A stretch of DNA of 64,000 nt, from contig JAJQOW010000020.1 in the NCBI GenBank assembly GCA_037975125.1, positions 1,264,642-1,328,641 on the forward strand, written 5' to 3'. A program made the translations under genes and the position numbers. This DNA comes from Latrodectus hesperus (Eukaryota; Arthropoda; Arachnida; Araneae; Theridiidae). Below the pieces are notes generated by a model that saw nothing but the letters and a program-made list of their open reading frames with translations, made no database searches and was not told the DNA's origin. Shown here piece after piece: positions 50,206 through 62,517 of the stretch. Position 1 is the first letter of the stretch. The number at the start of each line of letters is the position of its first letter.

Positions 50206-51534
50206 CTATCGACACTATAATTTGTATTATGCTCATTGAAATTATATATTTTATACATTTAAAAGGGATGATACAGAATCATTTGTCGATATTTTAATGA
50301 TTAGACATTTACAATTTTCAACCTTAATTTATATTTATGAAATAAATTTTAAAAATTAACAAATTTTATCATCAGTAGCTCTATTTTAGAATGTATCAGT
50401 TTTAGATGATTTTTCATTTTTAATTGACGAAATTAACTCACACTTAAAAAAAAACAATTTTTTGATTCCGGTTGTTCTGTAGTAATATATACTGTAAATA
50501 TAAGAAATGTAAGAAAATAAAATTACATTTAAAGTAATTAATACTAAAACATTTAAAAATAATAAATAAAATAGTCTGTAAAGTGGTTTATTTATATGAA
50601 TAAATATTTCTCATTAATTTTAATATATTTCTATAATTTGAAATATTTTTATGAACTTTAATTGTAACTATATATTTTATTATTTTGTGACGTAAACTAG
50701 CCTGGTTTCAGCCAAATAATATTTTTCCTAATGCGGTTAGTTTAAATAATTTTAATTATTATTGTTTATTTATATTTCATGCCGCTCACATAAACATGGT
50801 CTGCCTCAAGATAAAGTGAATTATCAACAAGCAATTATTATATTTATTTGTAAACAAAAAACGAATTTTGGCTTTTATAACTTGGAACGCAAAATGCCAT
50901 TGGAAAAATGATATTCCACTGGATTTTGTAAAATCTTTCTTTTTTGTTAATTCTTAAATATGAGATTAAAAATCAAGAAATCAACACACACATTTCTAAC
51001 CAGAATGAAACTGGAATGTTATTGATTAAGCTACTGTAAGGTAAATATTTACTACTTATAAAGAAATAAAAAAGTTATATTAGAAAAGCTGAGAAGGAAT
51101 TCAATGGGTCTTTATAAGAAAAAACTTTATTTAAAATAAAACACTTAGAAATCGCTCTGAATCAATTTTCACCACTCATGTGTTCGTTGATTTAGATTTA
51201 ATAAAAAAAACGTTCTTTTTGAAGAAAAAGGTTGCATTTTAAAATATAATACTTTAACTAATAATTTGATTTCACAAACATTCATTTTATAATATCAATA
51301 AAACATTTTAGCTCTGATCTAAAAAAATCAAACTATTGACTTATCATAATAGATTGATTAACAAAGATAATATGGTGACAAACATTTATTTACTGCGCAT
51401 TTTGCATTCTAAGAAGACATATTCCCAAGATAATTAATTTATCAGTTCAGAGAACACACGTGCTGCTAAAGACAGCGTAACTGTCCAGAAAAGAAACCTT
51501 GAAAACTCCGAAGCAATCACTATTCCGACAGACA
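50206..51534. other. Very AT-rich intergenic DNA
   Basis: No gene or repeat is recognised. Confidence 0.5.
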
Positions 51535-51574
51535 TGCATGCAAGAAGCAACTGCAGCATCTATCTTTTGCTGCT

Positions 51575-52125
51575 TTGATGGTAGAAACTGGAGTTCGACT
51601 TGACGTCGTCCCCTCCAGCGGTGCAAACCTGTTATCTGGAACCCTCAGAATAGTTAGGAATAATCAAGAGATTCTGGAACCGCCTGGACTTCTTGGGATG
51701 GATTCAGGAACCTTCAGATGCAACGCGACTCAAGGTGCTCCTACCCACGTTTTGGCCTGCATCGGCTTAAATAAAGGCCAGTTGTTCTCGGGCCCCGAGG
51801 CTGTGCTCCGTTGTTTGAAGGCATTCGGGCTCATGGACCTGGTTTGATGTTATTGTCAATCAGGCGGGATGAGCCACAACAACTGGAACCTTCTGAACCT
51901 TTTGGAATCAGCGAAGGATTTTTGAACCGTCCGATTCGCTTACAACCACAGAAGCATTCTAGAACTGTCTGAATCTTTTGGGACCACCGAAGGATTTTCA
52001 ACCATCTGAACTTTTTGGGACCATCGAAAGACTCTGGATCCATTTGAACCTTTTGGGTCCTCCGAAGGCTTCTGCAAACTTCCGAACCATTTGGAACCAC
52101 CGAAGAATTCTGGAGCCTTCCCAGA
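51575..52125. repeat. 38-bp minisatellite in a GC-richer island
   Basis: From 51895 the phrase gaaccttttggga-ccaccgaag recurs with starts at 51895, 51933, 51971, 52008, 52046 and 52084, a step of 37-38 bp, diverged between units. Weaker copies (gattctggaaccgcctgg, ggattcaggaacc) occur upstream near 51670-51715, so the array once extended left. An open frame of 90 codons (51575-51847) and one of 89 codons on the minus strand run over the repeat, but I recognise neither. Confidence 0.8.
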
Positions 52126-52465
52126 AGCGCGGTCCTACCATTATAGCTTAGCTAAAGAGTCAATCTTAAGATATATACACATATATATATATTAGATAGA
52201 TAGATGGATATATATAAATATATAGATATAGATAGATATAAAATATGCAATTTAAAATTTTTAAATCTGCTCAGTTAAAAAATGAATATTTTGAAATATT
52301 TAATTATAAATGCTTTGGTTAAAAGTGGCATGAGAATTTAAAATTTATTATAACTTGGAATAAATATACGCAAGAAAATACTTAAGGAAAAGCAGAGAAA
52401 TTGCTGCTTTTTAAATGTATTTTCTATGCAAAAGCATGGCTTATAAAATGACTAAATATCATTGT

Positions 52466-52835
52466 AAAGTTTCTGAACAGAGTTTCATAAAGTGATTACG
52501 AGGCTCAATGATTTCAAAAGATGTTAAGAAGTTACAGTTGATCAGGAAATTGAGTCGTTTTCTAATGAACAACGGAAACTCCATAATTTTACAAAGATGT
52601 AAATAACTTGATTATAAAATTGAATCATTTGCTAATGAACGGTGAAAGCTGAGAAATTTCAAAAAGATGTTACAAGAACATGATTATGAAATTGAGTCGT
52701 TTCCTAGTGAACTATGCAAGTTGAGTAATTTCAGAAAGATGTTAAGAACATGATTATTGAACTGAGTCTATTCCTAATGTTAGTGAACTGTGTGGTTCGT
52801 TAATGAACGTTTCCTAATGAACTGTGAAAAATGTG
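52466..52835. repeat. 70-72-bp degenerate tandem repeat
   Basis: The phrase gattat-gaaattgagtcgtttcctaatgaac begins at 52540, 52610, 52682 and 52752, giving steps of 70, 72 and 70 bp. A worn earlier unit starts near 52490 and a rearranged one follows to about 52835. Each unit also has a tttca-aaaagatgttaagaa block. Confidence 0.85.
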
Positions 52836-54156
52836 AATCATGAAGCCTTCACATCAGCAGATCGGGTCCTGGTGGCCTCACATGCCTAACGGAGTCCTGA
52901 CAGCCCCAGATTGAAGAGTCACGCAGCTGCAGAACAAGCGCACCGGGGGACACAAGATTATTTCGAAAAGTTATATTCTAGATGATTCCCATTTGAGCTC
53001 GTTAGAAGTATTTTGACAGAATATCAAATCACGTTCATCTACCTCCCTCTGCACTGGAATCATTTTTGCGGAAGAAAGGTGAAGTATTACATCAAAATAC
53101 TTCTCAAAAATGTCCAAGAAAGTGCATTTCTTGGACATTTGAACACAGAGAACGTCTGTCACTATTTAAGATTGTCCGGGAAATCCATTTTTTTATATGC
53201 TGAATCCAGAAATTTAAGAATTTATTTCTTCGTCATTTTTTGTCGAGTAAAGACCTTTGCAATACAAGGTTAAAAATGTGATTTAAAATTTATTTCCTTA
53301 TGATATCTGACAATTTATACACATTTTTTCTCTTTTTTCCAAACGTCATTTTAATTATTTGTCATCTCTTTTCAGAGGGTAACTTTTTACGACAACATGT
53401 GTAACATACTTATTTTAAGCTTTCATGTTACCTGTTTTGATGCCATTGTGAAAGTATGCCTTTATAAACTAGTTTAAGAAATCCCTTTTAATCTAGTTTA
53501 AAGAATCTTCTTTTAACTAATTTAAAAAAATCTAAGATGTGCAGAAATGATTACTTTTTGGCCAGATCTTGTTCATGCGAACTTTTTATTTCTCTATTTC
53601 TGAAAAGAAATTATAAAGTTATATTATTTTAAAATTACCTAATATGTTTTTAATTATTCTTGAGTATGTCAGAAGGAACATGTGAGCTCTTTTAATTAAA
53701 GTTTAAAAATATATAAAGTCTGAATTTGAATTAGTTCGATAACATCTCCTCCGATAAAAATAATTTTTAGTAATTAATAATATTTATAGTAAATTTTATC
53801 AGGATCAAAATGTTTTTATTTTTAAAGCTCTTGGAGCACCAATACCAGTATTTTCTGCCCACTCTAATATTTCTGTCTTGGAGTATTTCCACTAAGAATA
53901 AATAGCTGTTTCGACGTTAAAAGAAACTGTTCACAAGCTAGATGAAAATATTCCACGAGCTTGTAATGTGAATTTTTTCATCCATGACGATTGCTTATAC
54001 ATAATCAATAGTTGTTGAGTTTTGATTCTACAGAGCGGTGCCGGCAATTCCGGAGATGAAGTTCCGGTTGGAGACTCGCATGAACTCATAAGAATAATTG
54101 AATTTCGAATATTCAGTTTCAAGAGAAATATAAAATTACGGCTATGATTATCAGAC
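52836..54156. other. Intergenic DNA with a 14-bp perfect hairpin
   Basis: Arms 53108-53121 and 53127-53140 (aaatgtccaagaaa and its complement) flank the loop gtgca. A GC-richer patch at 52850-52960 (gatcgggtcctggtggcctc, acaagcgcaccggggg) is not recognised. No gene is visible. Confidence 0.5.
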
Positions 54157-54581
54157 CCCTGTTTCTCAACTGGATTTACTCCAAGGACCGGTGACGTTCT
54201 CGCGGACCGCCAAGACACAGTTTTTTCACATAAGTAAATCATGAAGACAAAAATAACTTTTAAGGAATAATTAGAGAATTAAAATAATTTTATAAATTAT
54301 TACGATAGCTATTCAGCGTTCAAGGGATCCGCGGTACTCGTGGCAGACTAAGTGTACGGCACGGCGATGTGTGAAAGGCGATTCCATGAAAAGCTGCCAG
54401 TTGGTTATCATCATCAATCCTATTATTTTTCTGAACGAGTCAATTATTGTCATTGCAATGCAGGCGCTGTTTTCATATCGGCTGATCAGCACTTTGGATT
54501 TCGGACAGGTGGCCGGATACTCCGCGGACAGGAAAGTATTTCTTACGCACCCGTCCGAAGATCGGGGGTTGGGAAACACTG
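54157..54581. mobile_element. Short non-autonomous hAT-type element
   Basis: The right end, read inward, begins CAGTGTTTCCCAACC, a typical hAT terminus. The left end (ccctgtttctcaac) matches it at 11 of 14 positions. The flanking 8-mers tatcagac (54149-54156) and aattagac (54582-54589) agree at 6 of 8 positions, as expected of an aged 8-bp hAT target duplication. The interior keeps GC-rich patches (gttctcgcggaccgcc, atccgcggtactcgtgg) but no transposase. Open frames of 76-93 codons crossing it are not genes. Confidence 0.65.
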
Positions 54582-54989
54582 AATTAGACAATATTTGCGA
54601 GGAATTGATCAGCGAGACGACTTTCTACCTTCGTTTCAAAGAGGAAGCTTGAAATGTGTCTTGCATTTAAATTATGTTCTTAATTTGTACAACAATATAT
54701 AATCCCTGATTCTCGTGTTCTCCTCATCCTCTGCCAGTCGACTGAAACTGAGTGAAATTGTGATTGAACGTTAGAATACCTGAATCAACCCATTGATTAA
54801 AAATATTCGTTTATATTTAGCTAAGCAATCATGCACTTCGGTATGCTCAAAGATTATTTCTTCTATTTTGTCCATAGGAAATATTTTTATATATTTCACA
54901 TTTGATACAAAGTAACTGCTTCATTTTGCACTCGTAAATATGTACTCTCATTTACAAGTGCAAAAATGTATCGCACTTGTGAGTCATGA

Positions 54990-55361
54990 ATGCGCATTCA
55001 TCCCATGACCACGATTTTTACACGCTCCCATCGGCTGCGTTTTCACACCCACCTCGAGCGTCCGAGGCAGGTGCAACGAGCTTCTCGAAGACCGCTCGCA
55101 CCCCCGCGCGCCACTGACGGTGCGCTCGCTCCACTCTCGCGCTCTGACCCTTTCTCTTCACTCGCTCACGGTCCACGCTCCGAATTCATTTCGATTTCAT
55201 TAAAAAAAAAAGAGTCTCTCTCCCTCCTGCGCATCGCCTCGGGGCTCCCACCGATCGAGAGTGATTCTGAACCTTCACCTGACCCCATTCATCAGGGGAG
55301 GAAGCCTCCATCTTTGGGGATTAATTGGAAGGACATTGCACAACAGCGAAAGAAGGTGTGA
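54990..55361 (+). other. CG-rich island with open frame, unrecognised
   Basis: It has the highest CpG content in the window (ctcgagcgtccgaggcagg, acccccgcgcgccactgacg). An open frame of 123 codons runs from an ATG at 54990 through arginine- and serine-rich sequence to INWKDIAQQRKKV. Such composition occurs in promoter regions and first exons, but also in inserted repeats. Following DNA to 55690 stays moderately GC-rich with overlapping frames. I cannot name a product. Confidence 0.25.
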
Positions 55362-55689
55362 TAGGCCATAAAAGATGCCCGTAATGACGTGGCCCGATGG
55401 GAAGAAATGCATTTCCGAAACGCCATTGTATGCTAAGCCTTGCGCTGAAGGGCGGCCTCCAATCAGCAAATCTAAATGCACAACGTACTGCAAACCACTT
55501 GCTTTTCAATGAAGGCTCGGTCGATGCATCATTGAATTGCGCAACAGGCCATTCAAGAGAAAGAAAAGCTATTGGAGGGGAAGAAATGTTTGCGATCATC
55601 GAAGTCATGGTGCATCCATACCTCCATGTCGCTGATTATGACTTCATGAGTGTTATCCAAAAAATGATTTGCGTCCAAAATAAATGATG

Positions 55690-58216
55690 TGTTCGATGAC
55701 GCTATATTTTTATTAAAATAAAGTCCATACACAGTAGGCGTTCGTTATTACGATCTCGTAGAAACCGATAAAATAGTTCATAAAATAAGACAATAATGTA
55801 GCAAATTAGGAAAATCTGACTTTCTTCTTACCCAACTACTTTTTCTTTTTAAATAAAATATAATATTAGAAAAAAAAATCTATTTAGAATACACTATGAA
55901 GATAAACGTATGCAAAATAAGATTCACGCTTTAAAACGATACGTATGAAGATCAGGCAAAGTAATTACTTATCTTTTTCTGTTTAAACATTACATTTTTC
56001 AAAACATTTCGCCATTTTTTCAAAGTATCAAAGCATTTTGCTATTTTTCCCCTTCAAAAAGTACGTGGGTCCTGTTTGTCATTCAGCTGCTTGTTTTGCA
56101 GGCGATCCTTGTTTTACATCATTTTTTTCTACTTCAATATCTGAAAGTTCTATCTCGTAATCATTCCTTATTTTGTTAACATAATTAAAAAATGATCTTA
56201 GTTATAAATCGCTGAGTATATATATTTTTTTATAGATTATGTCCTTTAAGCCAACTGCAAATACCACTGCTTGATGGGAATGCACTTCGGACAGACCATG
56301 TCGCTGCACACGGAGACATAACAAAAACTATTTGAAATTATATTTCTTTATAAAAAAATTTTCTAGCTTTTCTCTGCCATTTTATCTTGATTAATAATGT
56401 TGACATCTCTTTATTTTAAGATATGAAGAAACAAACAAGAATTCGGCAGAACCGAAGACTTTGATTAGTTTTTCTCAATGAGGAAAAAAAATATTATTCA
56501 GTATAGAAAAATATTGGATGTTTTATTGAATTGTTTCAACTGAGTGAAAACTTTCGTAAGGTGGTTGTTTGGATCGCATTCAATCCTATTATAACTGGTG
56601 AGTTCTGTTAGAGAAAAAAGTTTTCAATGGTGGAATGTGCAGCATTTTTTTCAAGTTATTGACTATCTTATTTAATGAAAGCAGATATATATTTGTTTTG
56701 CAATAGCAATTTCTTAAGATTAAAAATAATTTTAGGGTATATATATATATTTTTCATTAAAATAAAATTCCGTTTTTTTTTTTCTACATATAAAAATGAT
56801 TTAATTATTTTTTAAAATAAAATATGGATGATCTATAGAAGAAAGTTATTATTATGTGTATATTGTGGTCCCTTAAATAAGAATTTGTAAATCTGAAACA
56901 CTATAACACTTAAAATGACAACAATTGTGTTAAATTATGTTATAACGCAAATTTACTAATTCATCAAAATATTTATTGAATGAACGAAAATGTGTTGATT
57001 GTTTTCTGCAAAATATTTATTTTTCAACTTTTCAAATTTTATAATATTAATAGTGATTTATATAGTAATTATTTGTAATAATAAACGTGTAGCATGTATA
57101 AATTAATGAAAAATTATATAAAAGAGTGGACATTAAAAAACAAATTTTGATTCCATTGAAAACAGCTGGAAATATTTCAGGATGACTATTTTACACAGGA
57201 AAAGGGATATAATTGTGACGTCACGTTTCATTCTTCCATTATTCCGTTGCTTGAATGCTTCATATTACAGTTTTGAATAATTTAGTTTTATTCAATAAAT
57301 GCAGAAAATTTCAGAAAATGATCAAATCCTCTAAATTTTATTTCTCATTACGTATATCTCTTTAGCATTTGAGAAATGAAAAAATGCTGAAGTGAAGTTT
57401 CTTTTCATGCGTTTATTTAAAAGTGTGAAGTCGATAATGCTGCCAGTCATCAAAGATTTGAAAACTGTGTATCAGCAAATATCCAGATCGAAGAATCAGA
57501 ATGAATGTTCACATTTAAAAGAAATTCATGCAGATTTTCAGTGACTTTCACAAATGCTGCTTTCATGAATTCTTTCTTTTTTTCTTTCTTTTTTTGCGTA
57601 AACTAGTGAGTGAAGTTTAATGGCAATGGGACTACAAGATTGTATACAATTTATTTTTCGAAATCAATACGACCGTTCAGATTTGAGCAAAAAATACTGA
57701 AGCATAATTTTTCAAGATGGGTAATACTTTTCAAACACTGAGAGGTGTAGAAACTTGTATTAGGATTGTCTTCAAATGTTGTTATAAACACTTAAAAAAA
57801 GAATAACAAAAAATAAAGCATTTTTGTCTTTTAAATTATAATTAAAAAATTTATCTGGACATTTATGAAGATTATTTAATTTATAATTTAAAATTTTATT
57901 TAAAAATGATATTATATTTGTGATAATTAAATAATAAAATCTAACATATTACATTTTTTTCAATTAAAATTTGTTATCATATAACGAATTATACTTTTTA
58001 AATATAGTTTATTGCATTTAAAAATATCATTTGAAAAACAAAAATATTTAAAATTAAATAAATCGTAATATTAAATAAAATCATAATTACGCAGCATGAT
58101 TCATTTTCGTTTTCAATATTTTATCAATTATTTAAATTGTTAATTAATTGTTATTATAAATAATTATTAATATTTATTTAAAATTGAAAATAAATTATGA
58201 AAATAAATTAATTAAA
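55690..58216. other. Very AT-rich intergenic DNA
   Basis: No gene is recognised. Two AATAAA-like signals lie at about 55678 and 55718, directly after the GC-richer segment. Confidence 0.5.
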
Positions 58217-58305
58217 TACCAAAAAATTAATTTTCAAACAATTATATACTTAGTATTAAAATATAATACTAAGTATATAATTGTTTGAAAATTAATTTTT
58301 TGGTA
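58217..58305. repeat. Perfect 42-bp palindrome with 5-base loop
   Basis: Arms 58217-58258 and 58264-58305 are exact reverse complements around the loop aaata. This is the longest perfect inverted repeat I found in the window. Confidence 0.97.
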
Positions 58306-58365
58306 AATAATGAATACATAACTTAAGTGATGGTTTCTAATCAAATCCGATTAAATACAAGAAGT

Positions 58366-59310
58366 TTCACTTTCTTTTGTATATATACAATTCCAAAACA
58401 AGAACATACTTTTCTTTAGGCCTCTTCAGCAATTCATGTAGAGTGAAACATATTAGAAATGTTGAACATATCGCTAATAATGATTCAATTTACTAATCAT
58501 TATTATTTTCAATTTATAAATCATTATTATTTTCAATTTATAAATCATTATTAAGATACAATTGGTTAACCAACTGTTCGAACTACGTACAAATCAGACA
58601 ACGAACACATTCACAAAACATTTTGTGTTCAGACAACGAACTAAAACGAATTCTGTAACAAACATTTTTCGGTTCTCGGAACATAATGTGCAAGGTTGCC
58701 ACACCCAAAGGACTAAAAATCGTTTTTCATCTCTTTTGTTCTACATTAGAAGAAAAATCCCAATAAAAATTATTTATAGACAATGTAGATCCTCAGCTTC
58801 GGTTGTGATTTCATTCAAAACCGAAATTGATTTCTTTTTGAGCAACTTCCCTCACCTGGTTCATTCACAAGACGTAGTTTTGAACGAAGAATTTCAGAAG
58901 ACCAAAACAGCAATGCTATTAATGAATCCCGGAAAATCCATAAAAAAATGTCCATAAAGAAAAAACACCACATAAATAAAATAGGAAAAGGTCTGATTAA
59001 TATGTAAGATTATATGTTTGTATTATTATTTTATACACTTACAAAGAAATTATTCATCCGTTTTTATTTATTTTTTTTTTAGGGTTTAAAAGATGAATGA
59101 ATCGATTTCACAAAAAATATGTATTAAATCAGTGATTGGTTAACGAACATTTCGAATAGCGAACATGGTCTTGTAACAGATTATGTTCGTTAACCAATCG
59201 GAGACTGTATATAGTTGAAAGTTATAAAGTTTCACATGTTATTTCCAAAACAAGAACATATTTTTCTTAAGGGTTCTACAGCAATTCCTGTAGAGCGAAA
59301 CATCTTTATG
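58366..59310. repeat. Direct repeats flanking a possible inverted-repeat element
   Basis: Segments at about 58366-58455 and 59227-59302 share agtttcac, ccaaaacaagaacata, tttttctt, cagcaattc and tgtagag-gaaacat, so they are two copies of one repeat about 860 bp apart. Between them, attggttaac occurs near 58561 and its complement context gttcgttaaccaat at 59187-59198. A 17-bp perfect inverted pair, gattggttaacgaacat, lies at 59134-59150 and 59183-59199. A 131-codon frame (58562-58957) is unrecognised. It might be a pogo/Tigger-like non-autonomous element; I rate this only as possible. Confidence 0.4.
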
Positions 59311-60668
59311 TGTGTAATAACATAATATATGTGTTTGTAAATAATACATCCGAAACATCCATGACAGAGTCACTAATAATATTTCAAGAGAGATATATTC
59401 AAGGAAACTGTAAAATAATATAATTTTATTATCAAAGTGCCATTCCGATGCATTCAAAGAAAAAAAGAACGATTTGTAAAAGACTTTTTTGAACAGTTGG
59501 GATTTTTCATAGGACTTTAAACTGAAATAATTGTCAAACAATCAAAGAGAAATGAAAGATTCATTACCAATCCAACCTTCTTGCGTAACCTTTCCTTTGT
59601 GAAGAGGAACGAAAGATTACTTCCGCAAAACCCCAGCAAACATAATAACGCAACGATTTCTTTTTCTTTCTTTTATTTCTTCGGTCTAATTACTTTAAGT
59701 GCGAAAACAAAATGATTCGAAGCGCATTCTCTCCTGCGCACTCCGCCGTCTGAAGCGGAATGACTTTTGTTTTATTTCAGTTACAGTTACGGTGGAAGTG
59801 CCTCACTTCTGAATGTTTTACTTCGGATGACTGGAGGCGGGGTCAAAGAGGCGCTCGCTGATGGTCGCCCTCCAGCGGGGGAAAAGTAATTGTTGATAAT
59901 ATTGTTTCCGTTTGTGGACTCGAAGAAAAGCTTTCGCCTGGGGTGTAATTCACGGGGCGCTCGATTTTATTGAATTCATCTTAAGAACTGTGTCAGGGTA
60001 TTCGAAATAACCATGTCTATTTAAAAAGAAAATTTCCGTATGCATAAAATATTATTTCCATTTCAGAAAAAGAAAAAAATAATAATAACAGTATCAAAAC
60101 AGATTTTTCAAGGAACCTATTACAGCAGAATTTCATTTTACGAAATCATAAAGAAGGTAAAATAGTCCTTAAAATAGAAAATTGGTAAAATTAAAAAAAC
60201 AAGCATTAGATCTTAAAATCAGACTTTTTTAAAACTGTTTTCTCTTTATAAACAAGAACCATTAAAAAGAAATCGGTTAACAGCCATTATTTAAGCTAAG
60301 TAATCATTTTTTTTTTCCTCTTTCAAAACTACTTTTCTAAAAACATATTTTGTCATTTTTCAAATGTAAAATAGAAATTTTTGAAATTTTATTTCGTAAA
60401 TGGGAAATAAAATTATCTTGCATGTTTATGGGACCATTTTGGGGATCAGCTATTAGATCGTAAAAGCGTGGCTATTCGCATATTAGAGGTTCGGAAAATC
60501 TGACTGTACGTATATCAGAGGTTCGTGAAACCGAGCATCTAGTGTATTCAAAATTTAAATCTAACAAGTTTTATTTTTTTAAGAAATTATATCGTGGGCG
60601 TTATGGAATCGTCCAACCATTTCTCTTCAGCTCAGCAGCGCTGTCTCAGAACGGCGCTCCAGCAATAT
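59311..60668. other. Intergenic DNA with a GC-rich exon-like island
   Basis: 59738-59960 is GC-rich. A pyrimidine-rich tract ending in cag (59765-59780) precedes it like a splice acceptor. Within it ctggaggcg (59831-59839) and cgccctccag (59867-59876) can pair as a hairpin. No clear reading frame or family is recognised. The remainder is AT-rich. Confidence 0.35.
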
Positions 60669-61010
60669 TGTCACGAAGATTTAAGTGAACACACCGTTGG
60701 CTTTAAACAAACAAGTTTATTGAAGGAAAGTAGCGACTTGTAACCTTACAAGGTCGAGAAGTTGCCCACGACTAGTGGGTATAAGCTTTTATACAGTAAC
60801 AGAACATTCGAGAAACAACTAATTAACATAACGAAGAAAAGTCTAGAATGTTGGAGAACATAAGGAAACAATAACTAAGGAAACAAACAAAAAATCCATA
60901 CTTTGGATACAACAGCTGTGGTTAGTATCGAACTCGCAACCTCTGGGTTTGGATAGCGTGCTTTGACCACTCGGCCACTGTGCTTGTTGGCAGGCTTTCT
61001 CTATGCGACA
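60669..61010 (-). mobile_element. Solo LTR carrying a tRNA-like module
   Basis: A 342-bp unit bounded by TG..CA (tgtcac .. gcgaca) with a short target duplication, atat, on both sides (60665-60668, 61011-61014). On the minus strand it has a TATA box (tataaaagctt, about 60799-60789) and, downstream, an AATAAA signal (about 60720), the order expected of an LTR. Its U3 side (about 60995-60905) contains cagtggccgagtgg, with a perfect tRNA A box (TGGCCGAGTGG), and a weaker B box (agttcgatact). No internal retrotransposon sequence adjoins it. The family (Gypsy-like or other) is not identified. Confidence 0.6.
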
Positions 61011-61299
61011 ATATTAAGGAAGGTTATAACAAAAAATATAGTTTATAATATAATATTTAGAGCATCGAAATATAATTAAATATGAGCTTGCCTGTTTATA
61101 TATAACATTTAAAACTTTCAAGTTCTCGAATGCACAACTTAAAAATAAAAGAAAATAAAAGATACTTTTATTTACATATCAACTATGGAGGCAATTCTCT
61201 TGAAATGTCTCATTGTCTTAATGAATTGTTATTATAAGTGTTGCCATATTTCCATTCCTAATAATGGAAGAGCAATTGTATTTGTGATCGAAATGGATG

Positions 61300-62075
61300 G
61301 TGATTTTACAACTTTTCAAAACATTCTTCATAAAGATCAATACAATTTTCCATGCTTTTAAACCAATTTTCACTCGAGATATTTTTTCATTCTTCTTTTA
61401 GGTACCCCCAAAATATGCGTTTTAAAAGCATCAACCGCCTCTTCGGGTATCGAAAATCGATGGCTACATTTATTTTTAAGGAGCAGTCGTAAAAAAAAAG
61501 TCATTAAGTGTCAAAACAAGACGCATGGTGAATGAATGATCCATTAATCGGATGTTTTGGTTAGTCAAAGAGTCCTTTGTTTGAGCAGAGTATGGGATCT
61601 GGTATTGTCGTGTGGAAGAATGATTTCTGTCAAACAAATGGTCGTTTACTATTCAGAATGGACCTTCACGCCTTGTTTTAATGCCAATGTCGCCACCTGA
61701 TCTGCGACACTGAAGAAACGAGCAACCATTTGATTCCATGTACTTCCCCCGCATATCGAATTTTGCCTGATTTGGACCATCCTGGAAAACCCATGCATTC
61801 GATTACTGCTTCGTATGAATCATAGGCGTAAGTCCGTGATTTGTCTCTTGTGTAGATATTAAACAAAGTTTTTGATGGAATTTCGACAGATATTTTCAAC
61901 ATTTTCTTCCACCAACCGATACGAGTCTTCTTTGGAACGTATTATAGATTACGGCAGATCCATTGCGAACGATTTATTTTTACGATGAAACTTTCAAGTA
62001 ATATCTTCTTGATGCTGGTCATTCTATGTCCTGAGGTAGTTCAATCCCACGTTAAGTCATATGGTAATTTTATAC
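61300..62075 (-). pseudogene. mariner transposase remnant
   Basis: Minus-strand frames give the central and C-terminal parts of a mariner transposase (cut-and-paste, DD34D type). IYTRDKSRTYAYD (about 61860-61825) corresponds to the first catalytic D block (usually GDESW.YAYD). GFPGWSKSGK and SVSQIRWRHWH follow, with PHDNTRSHT (about 61610-61585) around the second D. EEAVDAFKTHILGVPK (about 61445-61400) belongs near the C-terminus. The third catalytic D, usually in SPDLAP, is lost (VLTLND). Stops and frame changes are frequent, and the N-terminal DNA-binding part is missing beyond about 62075. Family assignment is firm; the copy is inactive. Confidence 0.82.
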
Positions 62076-62257
62076 ACAATAGCGATATTATTTTTATTTT
62101 ATTTATTTATTTATTTATTTTTTGCACAAAACCCGATTTTAATTGACCTTTTTCGATTCTTATTCTAAATAGAATTCAGCGAAAGTCGACCATGACTAAA
62201 TATCATATAATTTTGTACATTACTAAAGAATGATTTTGTTGCTGCACCAGCAACTTC
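62076..62257. other. AT-rich spacer
   Basis: Contains a short TTTA repeat at about 62095-62120; nothing else is recognised. Confidence 0.6.
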
Positions 62258-62517
62258 CCTAGACCTACCCATAAGTCGGACTCTACCAGTTGAGTGGAAG
62301 CCAGTTGAGGTCATCATTTAGAAGCAGGGACCACCAAACTTGGGATGCCTCTTCCAGGGTGATCATTCCACCTAGAGGACATTGCGATTCCAACCTGTTG
62401 AACGTACCCCATGCTTCTCAGATGAACACGATGGATCTTTGTTTGTGGGGATTCACACTCACTATCAACAGATAACCAGAACGATGCCCTGACCAACCAG
62501 GCCACATCGGCCTCCTC
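62258..62517 (-). mobile_element. tRNA-derived SINE, family also at 47945-48228, copy b
   Basis: On the minus strand it begins gaggccgatgtggcctggttgg, then a weak B box (gtgtgaatcccc), and the body has catcgtgttcatctgagaagc, gtacgttcaaca and ggtccctgcttctaaatgatg. It ends toward a caacaaaa tail near 62240. Order and several blocks match the copy at 47945-48228. A 61-codon plus frame and a 63-codon minus frame lie inside it and are not genes. Confidence 0.75.

Noticed and set aside
54313..54652. 76-93 codon frames
   Set aside because: They fall in a short hAT-type element that lacks transposase motifs.
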